A stretch of DNA of 63,400 bases from Phycisphaerales bacterium UBA7812. Lineage in GTDB: Bacteria; Planctomycetota; Phycisphaerae; Phycisphaerales; UBA1924. The stretch is from contig DLBY01000168.1 in the NCBI GenBank assembly GCA_002480345.1, forward strand, positions 3,016 through 66,415, in the 5' to 3' direction. Below, piece after piece: positions 42,134-50,830 of this stretch. How positions within the stretch are numbered: the stretch's first letter is position 1; the number at the start of each line of letters is the position of its first letter. The position numbers and the translations under genes are program-made. The notes under the pieces are model-generated. The model was not told the DNA's origin and did no database searches. It worked only from the letters and a program-made list of their open reading frames with translations.

Positions 42134-43084
42134 GTGAGCGGCGGGCTGTCCATCCTCGTCTGCGTGCGCAACCGGGCGGACCTGACGCGCGCGTTCTTCG
42201 GCACGCTCGTTCCCTCGATCGCGGGCGAACCGCGCCCGACGCGGGGCGGCGTCGAGATCCTCGTCTACGACGATCTCAGCACCGACGGCACCCCCGAACT
42301 GCTGGGGGAATGCCGCGAACGCTGCGCGGGTGATCTCGGCGCAGAGCTGATCGTCGTCCGGGGAGCCGAGCAGGGGTGCTTCGGGACCAACATGAACGCG
42401 CTGGCGGCGCGCGCCGCGGGCGACACGCTCGTGCTGCTCAACAACGACATGCTCTTCGAGCCCGGATGGCTGGGGCCCATGCTCCGCACCCTCGATCGGC
42501 ACGGGCCCTCGATCGTGGGCAACCGGCAGGTCTACCCCGCGCCCGAGCGTGCGCTCGGGCGCGTGCTCAACCACGGCGGGGGCGCGTTCGCGAGCGACCT
42601 CACGCCCGTCAATCTCTACGACGGGCTCGACGCGGACCTCGCGCCCGCGACGCGGACCCGCGCGATGCGGTTCGTCACCGGCGCGTGCTGGGTCGTCGGG
42701 CGCGCCCTGTTCAATGAGTTGGGCGGGTTCGACCCGGTCTTCCGCAACGGCTTCGAGGACGCGGACCTCTGCCTGCGCGCGGAGACGCACGGCGCGGGCG
42801 TGTGGTACTGCGGCGAGAGCGTCGTCGGGCATTACGGGAGCAGCACCCCCGGGCGCTTCGGGCGCCAGGCGGAGAACCGGCGCGCGTTCGTCCGACGCTG
42901 GCGGGACGCCCTCGTCCCGGACCTCGAAATGTGGACAAAGCTCGACGGGGTCGAATGGCCGCCCAGGCGACCGGTGATCGACGCCGCGCGGGCGCTGGTG
43001 CGCGCGCCGGGGGTGTCGGCGGTCGCGCAGCGGCTCAGCGCCGTCCCGGTGCTGCAGCGTGCCTGGCGGCGCGCGCGCCGGTGA
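42134..43084 (+). CDS. family 2 glycosyltransferase
   Basis: A 316-residue GT-A glycosyltransferase, family 2. The GTG start opens directly with LSILVCVRNRADLTRAFFGTL; the nucleotide-binding region is ILVYDDLSTDGTPELL (about 41-56). LVLLNNDMLFEPGWLGPML (about 98-116) carries the DXD-like metal site (NND). FVTGACWVVGRALFNELGGFDPVFRNGFEDADLCLR (about 178-213) is the late acceptor/catalytic region typical of rhamnosyl- and related transferases. The C-terminus is basic. GGAGG about 10 bases upstream supports the GTG. It ends the rightward glycan unit, with only four bases between its stop and that of the convergent AlgX-like gene. Confidence 0.92.
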   Translation: MSGGLSILVCVRNRADLTRAFFGTLVPSIAGEPRPTRGGVEILVYDDLSTDGTPELLGECRERCAGDLGAELIVVRGAEQGCFGTNMNALAARAAGDTLVLLNNDMLFEPGWLGPMLRTLDRHGPSIVGNRQVYPAPERALGRVLNHGGGAFASDLTPVNLYDGLDADLAPATRTRAMRFVTGACWVVGRALFNELGGFDPVFRNGFEDADLCLRAETHGAGVWYCGESVVGHYGSSTPGRFGRQAENRRAFVRRWRDALVPDLEMWTKLDGVEWPPRRPVIDAARALVRAPGVSAVAQRLSAVPVLQRAWRRARR

Positions 43085-43088
43085 TTCG

Positions 43089-44702
43089 TCACTTCTGCTC
43101 GGGGTGCGGGATCGCGGCGGCGGCGCGGATCGTCGCGGCATCGGGGGGGTCGATCTCGAGGATCAACGCGTCGTCCTCGGTGGGCGCGACGAGCCAGGCG
43201 TGATCGCCCATGGGGGTCACCCCCGCGCGCGCGGGCTCGCCGAACCGGTAGGCGACCCGCTGGAACGCGGGCTTCTCCAGTGAGATCCACGCGTTCGCCT
43301 TCGCGGTGATGTCGAGGCGGACGACCGCGAGAGGGGACGCGCGGAGATCGCTGGCAAGTTCGAGGCGGTACCGGCCGGGCTCTCCCGGGAGAGGCTGGAG
43401 GGCCGCGGGGCGGGGCTCGGTTCCGGCGCTCTCGGATTCGCGGAGCAGCCTGCGCAGGCGGGCCTGGCGGACCGCGGTCGGGTTGCCGTCTCCCGATGGG
43501 TGTGCGGCGTAGGCGGGGGAGGGCCCGACGCGTAGGCGTCCCTCGGCGAGCTGGGAGAGCACCACATCGGGGTGCTCTTCGGCGAGCAGGCCCGCGGGGA
43601 AGTGGTCGCGGTGGGTCCACCCCGAGCCCCAGGTGTTGGTCAGCGTCGAGCGCGCAAAGTGGTTCGCGAGCAGGCGGCTGTTCCACCCCGCGAAGGAGTC
43701 GGCGAGGAAGTGCATCGTGGGGAGCGCACCCTCGGCGTCCGGGATCTCGCGCACAACCGCGACGCCCTTCTTGCTGATGCGCTGCATCGCGGGTCGGTCG
43801 AGGGGCATGTCGCTGAAGCGCCATCCCCCGACCGGCGCAAACTCTGGAGACGGTTCGGTGTCGGTGATGCCCAGCATCTTGTTGAGGTTGGTGTGCAGGT
43901 CCACGAGTGTGCGCGCGAAGTCGTCGGACTCGAGCGCGGGCGGGATGGTCGGCTCACGCTCGCGCAGGCGCGCCAGGATCGCGCGGTACCCGATCAGTGC
44001 GCCCTGCTGGTTCCAGTGCGTGTCGGTGGTGTAATAGAGCTGGTCGGGGCCCGGCGCGGCGTGCTGGGCGGCATCCCGAAGGACGGGGGTCAGATCGAGG
44101 ACATCGAGGGTCGAGCCGACCTCGTCGAGATAGGCGAGGAGTTGCTCCCGTGCGCTGGGGCCCTGCCGATCGCCCACCCACGCGGGAACCTGGGCGTCGT
44201 AGACGGTCTGCTTCTCGGGCACGATCGCGACGAGATAGGGGATGCCCCGCTCGGCGAGCCAGTCACGACGCTCCTCGAAGACGAGGCGGAGCTTGCGCTT
44301 GTCGGCATCGGAGAGCACGAGCCGGCCCTGGTGGTCCGCGATGTTGGCGCCGAGGTTGTGGAAGAGCCAGCCTTCTTTGCCGACGAGGACGGCGTCGGAG
44401 GGGCTGGTCGCGAAGACCTTGTATTTGAGCCAGGCGTGGAGGCCGATCAGGTAGCCGCGGACGCCCAGGCGATCCGTGAAGGCGCTCTCGAATCGGGCGG
44501 GGTAGGTGTTGACCTCGCGTGTGTCGTCGGGGGCGGCGGGCCAGGGCTCGGGCGCACGGTTCTCGTACCACTGGGTGCGGGCCGGGACGAGCCCCGCGGC
44601 GGCGACCCACGGCGCCGCGATCAGCGCGAGGCACCAGAGCAGGAAGAACGCGCGGGGCGCCGCTCGGTGCGAATCGGGTTGCCAGATCAGCCTGCTGGAC
44701 AT
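43089..44702 (-). CDS. AlgX/AlgJ-like SGNH protein for polysaccharide O-acetylation
   Basis: A 537-residue exported or membrane-anchored protein with an N-terminal hydrophobic anchor (about 19-40) and an SGNH-type domain as in AlgJ/AlgX. These proteins pass acetyl groups to a polysaccharide in the periplasm. The catalytic Asp-His motif DTHWNQQG (227-234) and the serine block LADSFAGWN in the middle of the chain are both present. KEGWLFHNLG (109-118) is another family mark. The last 100 residues form a beta-rich module. It lies 27 bases after the MBOAT gene in the same direction; the pair matches the AlgI plus AlgJ/X arrangement for O-acetylation. The glycan target is inferred from the cluster. 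Confidence 0.9.
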   Translation of the reverse strand: MSSRLIWQPDSHRAAPRAFFLLWCLALIAAPWVAAAGLVPARTQWYENRAPEPWPAAPDDTREVNTYPARFESAFTDRLGVRGYLIGLHAWLKYKVFATSPSDAVLVGKEGWLFHNLGANIADHQGRLVLSDADKRKLRLVFEERRDWLAERGIPYLVAIVPEKQTVYDAQVPAWVGDRQGPSAREQLLAYLDEVGSTLDVLDLTPVLRDAAQHAAPGPDQLYYTTDTHWNQQGALIGYRAILARLREREPTIPPALESDDFARTLVDLHTNLNKMLGITDTEPSPEFAPVGGWRFSDMPLDRPAMQRISKKGVAVVREIPDAEGALPTMHFLADSFAGWNSRLLANHFARSTLTNTWGSGWTHRDHFPAGLLAEEHPDVVLSQLAEGRLRVGPSPAYAAHPSGDGNPTAVRQARLRRLLRESESAGTEPRPAALQPLPGEPGRYRLELASDLRASPLAVVRLDITAKANAWISLEKPAFQRVAYRFGEPARAGVTPMGDHAWLVAPTEDDALILEIDPPDAATIRAAAAIPHPEQK

Positions 44703-44729
44703 AACGGACGCGGCCCTCGCGGAACGGGG

Positions 44730-46163
44730 TCAGAATCGGAAATAGATGAACGCCTGCTGGGTCTGGCTCGTGACCGCGGCGATGCACACGAGGCTCAGGG
44801 TCGCGAGCGCCGCGGAGCGCGCCCAGCCGAACGCGGGCTCGGGAACGATCGTGTGCCCTTCGCGCCGCCCCAGCGCGGAGCGGAGGGCGTGCCACCCCCC
44901 GACGGAGATGAACAGCCCGGCGCCGAGCGCGGCGAGGTCATCCCCCGCGGCGTAGCGGAGCACCTCGGACCATCCCCGCGTCCATTCCGCGGGTCGGAAC
45001 AGAAGGAGCGCGGACATGTCCCACCCCTGCATGAGCGATTCGGCGCGGAACCAGACCCACCCGATGAGGACGACGACCCAGACATAGAGCAGTTGGACGG
45101 GGCGCGGGGCGCGGTCGAGCAGGCTCTTGAGGCCCAGGCGTTCGATGATCAGGAAGCAGCCGTGATAGAGGCCCCAGATGATGAAGTTCCAGCTCGCGCC
45201 GTGCCAGAGACCGGTGAGGAAGAAGACGGTGATGAGGTTGACATAGGTGCGGACGGGCCCCTTGCGGTTTCCGCCCAGGGGGATGTAGCAGTAATCGCGG
45301 AACCAGCGGCTGAGGGTCATGTGCCAGCGGCGCCAGAAGTCCTGGATGCTGCTGGCGCGGTAGGGCTCGTTGAAGTTCTCCGGGAAATCGAACCCGACGG
45401 CGCGGGCGATGCCGATCGCCATGTCGGTGTATCCCGAGAAATCGAAGAGGATCTGGACCGCGAAGCAGACGGCGCCGAACAGCGCGAGCGGGGGCGTGAG
45501 CGTGCCCTCGGGCATGGAGAAGATCGAATCGACGGGCCCCGCGAGGGTGTCGGCGACGAGGACCTTCTTGCCCAGCCCGATGACGAAGAGCTCCGCGCCC
45601 GACGCGACGCGTCGGAAGCTGGTCGAGCGTTTGCGGATCGCCATCGCGACCTCGCGGTAGCGGACGATGGGACCCGCGACGAGCTGGGGGAACATCGCGA
45701 TGTAGAGCGTGACGCGGGCGGGGTTGCGCGCCGGTGCCGTATCGCGGCGGTAGACATCGACGACATAGGTGATCGCCTGGAAAATGAAGAACGAGATGCC
45801 CAGCGGGAGCTTGGGGGGCGTGAACGCGATGCGCCGGAGCCCGAGCTCCGCGAGTACCTCGTTGAGGTTCTCCATCACGAAGCCTGCGTACTTGAAATAG
45901 AGGAGGACGACGACATTGAGCGCGACGGCGGTCGTCAGCGCCGCCTTGCGCCGCCTCGCGGAGCGGGTGGGCAGGATGTGCAGGCCCAGGTACCAGTTGA
46001 GCAGGCAGACGAGCACCAGCAGCGCGATGTAGAAGGGCTCGCCCCACGCGTAGAAGAACAGGCTCGCGATCAGCAGGACCGTGTTTTTCCAGGGCAGGCA
46101 CGCGTACGCGATCGCGACGATCGGCAGGAACGCGAAGAGGAAGAAGGCGCTGCTGAAGATCAT
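44730..46163 (-). CDS. MBOAT family O-acyltransferase (AlgI-like)
   Basis: A 477-residue inner-membrane protein with about 10-12 helices. It belongs to the membrane-bound O-acyltransferase family and probably moves acetyl groups across the membrane for polysaccharide acetylation, as AlgI does for alginate. The supporting features are the N-terminal MIFSSAFFLFAFLPIVAIAY, LPLGISFFIFQAITYVVDVYRRD (about 119-141), the DFSGYTDMAIGIARAVGFDFPENFNEPY region (about 240-267), FWRRWHMTLSRWFRDYCYIPLGG (about 275-297), and FLTGLWHGASWNFIIWGLYHG (about 313-333) with the essential His. The partner AlgX-like gene follows directly; RfbA lies 104 bases upstream. Confidence 0.95.
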   Translation of the reverse strand: MIFSSAFFLFAFLPIVAIAYACLPWKNTVLLIASLFFYAWGEPFYIALLVLVCLLNWYLGLHILPTRSARRRKAALTTAVALNVVVLLYFKYAGFVMENLNEVLAELGLRRIAFTPPKLPLGISFFIFQAITYVVDVYRRDTAPARNPARVTLYIAMFPQLVAGPIVRYREVAMAIRKRSTSFRRVASGAELFVIGLGKKVLVADTLAGPVDSIFSMPEGTLTPPLALFGAVCFAVQILFDFSGYTDMAIGIARAVGFDFPENFNEPYRASSIQDFWRRWHMTLSRWFRDYCYIPLGGNRKGPVRTYVNLITVFFLTGLWHGASWNFIIWGLYHGCFLIIERLGLKSLLDRAPRPVQLLYVWVVVLIGWVWFRAESLMQGWDMSALLLFRPAEWTRGWSEVLRYAAGDDLAALGAGLFISVGGWHALRSALGRREGHTIVPEPAFGWARSAALATLSLVCIAAVTSQTQQAFIYFRF

Positions 46164-46208
46164 GCGATCGGGCTCCGCGCATGTCCGGGTCGTGCACCCC
46201 GGCGGGGG

Positions 46209-46245
46209 GAGCCCCGACTATATCGCGGCGCGATCCGCGGGGCTC
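46209..46245 (-). other. stem-loop between rfbA and the MBOAT gene
   Basis: GAGCCCCG (46209-46216) pairs with CGGGGCTC (46238-46245), and an inner ATCGC/GCGAT stem lies within. On the minus strand this structure lies just after the rfbA stop. There is no T-run, so it may be a processing or attenuation hairpin rather than a terminator. Confidence 0.35.
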
Positions 46246-46267
46246 ATGCCCGGCGCGGGGTGCGCCG

Positions 46268-47158
46268 TCAGTGGTCCCAGTACTCGTCGCGGCCCTCGGC
46301 GGCGATGCTGCGGAGGTAGTCGCCGTACTCGTTCTTGAAATAGCCCTGGGCGAGGGCCCGGAAGGCGTCGTCGTCGATGAAGCCCATGCGCCAGGCGATC
46401 TCCTCTGGGCAGCAGATCATCCTGCCCTGCCGGTCCTCGATCGCCTGGACGAAGACCTGGGCCTGGAGAAGCGATTCGTGCGTCCCGGCGTCGAGCCAGG
46501 CGAGGCCGCGCCCCCAGACCTGCACGCTCAGCTCGCCGTCCTGCATGTATCGCCGGTTGATGTCGGTGATCTCGAGTTCGCCGCGCGCGCTGGGCTCGAG
46601 TTCCTCGGCGTAGCGCACCACGCGGTTGTCGTAGAAATAGAGCCCCGGGACGGCGAAGCGGCTCTTGGGCTTGCTGGGTTTTTCCTCGATCGAGACGGCG
46701 CGGCGGTCTTCGTCGAACTCGACGACGCCGTACCGCTCCGGATCGTGGACCGGGTAGGCGAACACGGAGGCGCCGGAGGTCATCGAGGCGGCCTCGCGGA
46801 GGGAGGTACTCAGCCCGCGCCCGTGGAAGATGTTGTCGCCCAGGATCAGGCAGACGGGGTCATCCCCGATGAAGGCCTTGTCGAGCAGGAAGGCCTCCGC
46901 GAGCCCGCGCGGCTGGTCCTGCACGACATAGCGGATCGACATGCCCCACTGCGATCCGTCGCCCAGCAGCTGCTTGTAGAGCGGGAGGTGTTCGGGGGTG
47001 GAGATCAGCAGGACCTCCCGGATGCCCGCGAGCATGAGCACCGAGAGGGGGTAGTAGATCATCGGCTTGTTGTAGACCGGGAGCAGCTGCTTGCTGATCG
47101 CGCCGGTGAGCGGGCGGAGACGCGTGCCGTGCCCGCCGGCCAGGATGATGCCCTTCAT
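46268..47158 (-). CDS. rfbA: glucose-1-phosphate thymidylyltransferase
   Basis: A 296-residue cytoplasmic enzyme that joins dTTP and glucose 1-phosphate into dTDP-glucose, the entry to dTDP-rhamnose and other dTDP-sugars. The whole protein reads as RfbA: MKGIILAGGHGTRLRPLT (1-18) is the nucleotide-binding loop. Then come KQLLPVYNKPMIYYPLSVLMLAGIREVLLIS (23-53), CLILGDNIFHG (103-113), EFDEDRRAVSIEEKPSKPKS and GLAWLDAGTHESLLQA (about 219-234). The ATG at 47158 is the only start giving the family N-terminus. The following steps (RfbB, RfbC, RfbD) are not in this window. It lies 60 bases downstream of tRNA-Ala in the same direction. Confidence 0.97.
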   Translation of the reverse strand: MKGIILAGGHGTRLRPLTGAISKQLLPVYNKPMIYYPLSVLMLAGIREVLLISTPEHLPLYKQLLGDGSQWGMSIRYVVQDQPRGLAEAFLLDKAFIGDDPVCLILGDNIFHGRGLSTSLREAASMTSGASVFAYPVHDPERYGVVEFDEDRRAVSIEEKPSKPKSRFAVPGLYFYDNRVVRYAEELEPSARGELEITDINRRYMQDGELSVQVWGRGLAWLDAGTHESLLQAQVFVQAIEDRQGRMICCPEEIAWRMGFIDDDAFRALAQGYFKNEYGDYLRSIAAEGRDEYWDH

Positions 47159-47217
47159 CGTCTTCCCTCGCGTGGATCGGGTCGGGTCGCGCCGCCGGGC
47201 ATGCCGACGGCTCGGAA

Positions 47218-47290
47218 TGGAGCGGAGGAGACTCGAACTCCCAACTTCCAGCTTGCAAAGCTGGCACTCTACCAATTGAGTTACCGCCCC
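47218..47290 (-). tRNA. tRNA-Ala (anticodon UGC)
   Basis: Read on the minus strand, a full cloverleaf is present. The acceptor GGGGCGG pairs with CCGCTCC, including the G3:U70 wobble pair that is the alanine identity element. The D arm is ACTCAATTGGTAGAGT. The anticodon stem CCAGC/GCTGG encloses the loop TTTGCAA, and the T arm has GTTCGAGTC. The discriminator base is A. The CCA end is not encoded. It is 73 bases long and lies 60 bases upstream of rfbA. Confidence 0.97.
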
Positions 47291-47382
47291 GGCGAGTCGA
47301 TCGTACGCGCGCCGATGGGTCGGATACGCTGCGGAGGAGCCGTGATTGGGGCGGCGCTCAACGGGGGCGAGGAGGCATCGGG

Positions 47383-48783
47383 ATGGGCAGGTCTCTCGGA
47401 GGGCTGGTTCCGGTGTTCGCGCTCGCGATGCTCGTCGCCTGCCACCCCTCGAACCGGCGCGCGGACCTGGGCGTGATCTACGACGAGGCGGCGCAGAACA
47501 TCGGTGCCGAGCGGAACCCGGTGGTTGTCATCCCGGGGATCCTGGGCACGAAGCTCGAATCGCCCGACGCGATGACGCCCGTGTGGGGGAGTTTCACCTT
47601 CGGCTCCGCGGACCCCGACACGCCCGAAGGGGCGCGGCTGGTGGCGCTCCCCATGCGGGCGGGCGTGCCGCTCTCGAAGATCCGCGACGAGGTCGTCCCG
47701 ACGACGGTGCTCGACACGCTGTCGATCGATGTGGGCCTGCTGCGCGGCCTCGAGCTCGGCGCCTACATCGATATCCTGCGGACCCTCGCGGCGGGCGAAT
47801 ACCGCGACGAGACGCTGGGCGCATCGGGCGCGATCGACTACGGCGGGCTGCACTACACCTGCTTCCAGTTCCCCTACGACTGGCGCCGCGACATCAGCGA
47901 GCAGGCGGCGGCGCTGCACGAGGTCGTGCTCACGGCGCTCGCGTCCCAGCCCGGCGGCGGGCAGCGCAAGGCGGACATCGTCGCCCATTCGATGGGCGGT
48001 CTCGTGCTGCGCTACTACCTGCGGTACGGGCCCACACCGCTCCCGGAGGACGGGTCGCTCCCGGAACTGGACTGGGAGGGCGCAGCGTATGTCGAGAACG
48101 CGATCCTCGTGGGGACGCCCTCCGCGGGGTCGGTGCTTGCGCTCGAGCAACTCGTCGAGGGCGTGAACTTCGCGTCGTTTATCACGCCGACCTACCGCGC
48201 CGCGGTGCTGGGGACGATGCCCGCGATCTACCAGTTGCTCCCGCGCACGCGGCACGCGCGGGTCGTCGACGCCCGGACCGGGGAGGGGATCGATCTGTTC
48301 GACGCGGAGAACTGGGTCCGCTTCGGGTGGGGGCTTGCCGACCCGGACGCGGACCGGGACCTGCGCGCGCTGCTCCCCGACGCGGGCACGCGCGAGGAGC
48401 GCGAGGCGATCGCGATGGATCACCTGCGCAAGTGCCTTAGGCGGGCGGCGCAGGCGCACCGCGCGCTGGATCGCCCCGCGAGCCCTCCCGCTGGGCTCAG
48501 TCTGTATCTCGTCGCGGGCGATGCGCACTCGACCCCCGATGTGCTCGAGGTCGAGCAGGCCGGGTCGCTCCGGGTCCGCGGGCGGGCACCGGGGGACGAC
48601 ACCGTCACGCGATCCAGCGCGCTGATGGACGAGCGAACGGGGACCGGGTATGTCCCCAGGGTGCGCACGCCGATCGGTTTCCGGAGTGTGCTGTTCCTCG
48701 AATCGGACCACCTGGGCCTGACCCGCGACCGGCTGTTCACGAACTTCGTGCTCTACACGCTGCTCGAACAGCCCCGCGACTGA
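47383..48783 (+). CDS. LCAT-like alpha/beta-hydrolase lipoprotein
   Basis: A 466-residue lipoprotein: the signal peptide ends in LVAC (Cys20). The body is an alpha/beta-hydrolase like lecithin:cholesterol acyltransferases and related lipases. The supporting features are NPVVVIPGILGTKLE (45-59), the oxyanion region; HYTCFQFPYDWRRD (157-170); and IVAHSMGGLVLRYY, with the nucleophile Ser203 in A-H-S-M-G. The catalytic Asp and His are probably within the region from about 380 to 450 (VAGDAHSTP and ESDHLGLT are candidates). It would cleave or transfer acyl chains at the envelope. GAGGAGG lies upstream of the ATG. It stands alone between tRNA-Ala and the metal-efflux operon. Confidence 0.87.
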   Translation: MGRSLGGLVPVFALAMLVACHPSNRRADLGVIYDEAAQNIGAERNPVVVIPGILGTKLESPDAMTPVWGSFTFGSADPDTPEGARLVALPMRAGVPLSKIRDEVVPTTVLDTLSIDVGLLRGLELGAYIDILRTLAAGEYRDETLGASGAIDYGGLHYTCFQFPYDWRRDISEQAAALHEVVLTALASQPGGGQRKADIVAHSMGGLVLRYYLRYGPTPLPEDGSLPELDWEGAAYVENAILVGTPSAGSVLALEQLVEGVNFASFITPTYRAAVLGTMPAIYQLLPRTRHARVVDARTGEGIDLFDAENWVRFGWGLADPDADRDLRALLPDAGTREEREAIAMDHLRKCLRRAAQAHRALDRPASPPAGLSLYLVAGDAHSTPDVLEVEQAGSLRVRGRAPGDDTVTRSSALMDERTGTGYVPRVRTPIGFRSVLFLESDHLGLTRDRLFTNFVLYTLLEQPRD

Positions 48784-48839
48784 GCGAGGCGAACACGGAA
48801 ACGGCTGGACGCCCGACGGGATTCGGCTAGACTCGGGCC

Positions 48840-49301
48840 GTGCGGAGTTCCGGCGTCACGCTCGCGGTTGTCCTTTTCAGCGCGCTGGTCGCGTCGCTGG
48901 GCCTGTCGCGTGGGGTGATGGCCGCATCGGTCGCGGGCGGGCACGCGCACGCCCATCTCCACCTGCACGGCGGTTCGCTGCACACCCACCTGCACACGCA
49001 CGCGCCGGTCGACCCGTGCGGCGCGGACGCCGGGGAATGTGCGCACGAGGGCGCCCACGGGACGCCGGGCGCGGGGCACGGGTGCGGCGATCACGGCTGT
49101 GACGGCACGCATCTGCCGGACGATCCGACGGTGCGCGGACGCTCGAGCGATCCGGTTCCGAGTCCCGCGGCGGCCCCGCCTCGGCATGAACCGCGATCGC
49201 CGCGTACGGGCGGCGGCGGGTTTTCCGTGAAGCCGTTGTGCGCGACGGGGTGGCCGCCGGGCTATCTGCGATGTCTCCGATCGGTGGTGCTCCTGACCTG
49301 A
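48840..49301 (+). CDS. exported His- and Cys-rich putative metal-binding protein
   Basis: A 153-residue secreted protein with a signal peptide (about 1-28, ending VMAA). It is followed by a dense His region, GGHAHAHLHLHGGSLHTHLHTHAP (33-56), and a Cys/His segment (PCGADAGECAHEGAHG and HGCGDHGCDGTH, about 59-91). These residues could bind zinc, copper, nickel or cobalt in the periplasm. The C-terminal third is Pro/Arg-rich without known motifs. The GTG start is weakly supported by its ribosome site. It lies immediately upstream of a CusCBA/Czc-like efflux operon, which suggests a metal buffer or sensor for the pump. This resembles the small His-rich proteins often found with such pumps. Confidence 0.75.
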   Translation: MRSSGVTLAVVLFSALVASLGLSRGVMAASVAGGHAHAHLHLHGGSLHTHLHTHAPVDPCGADAGECAHEGAHGTPGAGHGCGDHGCDGTHLPDDPTVRGRSSDPVPSPAAAPPRHEPRSPRTGGGGFSVKPLCATGWPPGYLRCLRSVVLLT

Positions 49302-49437
49302 CGGCGCTGGGCCTTCCAGCGTCTTCGCTGCGCCGCGATCGCGCGCCGCGACGGGTCAGTTTGAGTCTGCCGAACGGAGAACCGGGTTGCGTGATCAAAG
49401 CGGAAGAACATCGCGCCGGTGGCGCGCGCGGGCTGCG

Positions 49438-50830
49438 GTGCACCGGCGCACGGCCCCTGCCACGGGGTTGATCGCCTGGTTGGCGGCGGGCTGGGGCCTG
49501 TGGGGGTGCGCGAGTTACCAGCCCTCGCCCCTGGATCTGGCGTCGCACGCGGAACTCTGGTCCTCGCGGGACGCGGGGGACGGCTCGGTGCGCGCGTTTG
49601 CGGCGACGCTCGAGGGGTCTTCGCCGCCTCCGAACGGGTTCGACCCCGACGACGGGCTCAGCCTGGCGGAGGGCGAGGTTGTCGCGCTGGTGTACAACCC
49701 CGATCTCCGGATCGCGCGGCTGCGGGCGGGCGTCGCGGAGGCGGTCGCGACCCACGCGGGGCTCTGGGCGGATCCGGTGCTCGGGGTCGATTTCCTGACG
49801 CTGACGAAGAACGCGCCCAACCCGCTGCTGGTCGCGCCGTCGGTCGGGCTGACGGTCCCGGTCTCGGGGAGGCTGGAAGCGGAGCGCGCGCGCCGACGCG
49901 GCGCTGGGGGCGGAGCTCGCGGGTGTTGTCGAAGCGGAGTGGCGCACGCGGATGGCGGTTCGGCGGGCGTGGCTGCGTTGGTCGGCGGCGCGTCTCAAAG
50001 CGGAGCAGACGGCGTTGCTCCTCGCGCCGATCGACGCGCTGGTCGCCTCGACGGCGCGGCTGGCGGACGCGGGGGAGATGCCCCCCACCCAGGCGGCGCT
50101 GTTCGCGATCGAGCGCACGAGTCGGCGGCAGGCGTTGATCGGGTACCGCGCCGAGGCGGCGGCGCAGGAACAGCGTGTGCGCTCGCTGCTGGGGCTTTCC
50201 CCCGGTGCGGCGGTGACGCTCGAACCCGGTCTCGGGGTGCCTCGCGACGCGGCGGATGAGGGGGAGGGGGCGGTCGCGGCGCGGAGCCCTCGGCTGGCTC
50301 GGCTGCGCGCGGAGTACCGGGCCGCAGAGGAAACGCTGCGGCGTGAGGTGCGGGAGCAGTACCCGGATCTGACGATCGGTCCGGCGGCGGAGTTGGACCG
50401 TGGGGACGCGTTGCTGGGGGTGTCGATCTCGCTTCCGATCCCGATCCTGAACGCGAACCGGCAGGGCATCGCGCGGGCGCACGCGTCGCGCGAGGTGGCG
50501 CGGGCGGCGTTCGAGACGGCGTACGAGCGGTCGATCGGTTCGCTCGCGGCGGCGCGGGCGGAGCTGGAGGGCGCACGCGCGCAGCGGGCGGTGCTGGAGA
50601 CCGACCTGGTTCCGCTGGTTGACCGGCAAGTGGAGCAGGCGCGTCGCCTGCTCGGGCTGGGCGAGGGGGGCGGGCTCGTGCTGCTCGAGAGCCTCTCGCG
50701 GGCGTGGGACGCGCGGATCCGGCTGATCGACGCGCGGCTGAATGAATCGCTCGCTCGGGTCGAGGTTGCGGCGGTGGTCGGGCCGCCGCTGCCGGGCGGC
50801 GAGACTGCATATTCGGAGGCGGCTCGATGA
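49438..50830 (+). pseudogene. outer-membrane factor (TolC/CusC-like) with a frameshift
   Basis: Together the two frames encode a TolC-family outer-membrane channel lipoprotein of about 464 residues. The first half begins with a lipoprotein signal (GTG at 49438; h-region LIAWLAAGWGLWGC, lipid Cys) and reads through EVVALVYNPDLRIARLRAGVAEAVATHAGLWADPVLG to VSGRLEAERAR. At 49885-49893, a CGCGCGCGC run, the frame must advance by one base. It then continues as ADAALGAELAGVVEAEWRTRMAVRRAWLRW and the rest of the protein to 50830. One base too many (or two too few) in this dinucleotide run fits slippage. Unless the shift is a sequence error or is bypassed, no full channel is made. The stop overlaps the adaptor gene start (ATGA). 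TTG codons at 49387 and 49468 are alternative starts. Confidence 0.82.

Noticed and set aside
43572..46319. A 915-codon rightward open frame across the AlgX-like and MBOAT genes.
   Set aside because: It is low-complexity antisense text; both leftward genes have strong motifs and normal lengths.
49419..50138. A different frame of the outer-membrane factor gene with its own ATG.
   Set aside because: Its translation is Gly/Arg-rich without TolC-like pattern; the other two frames carry the protein.
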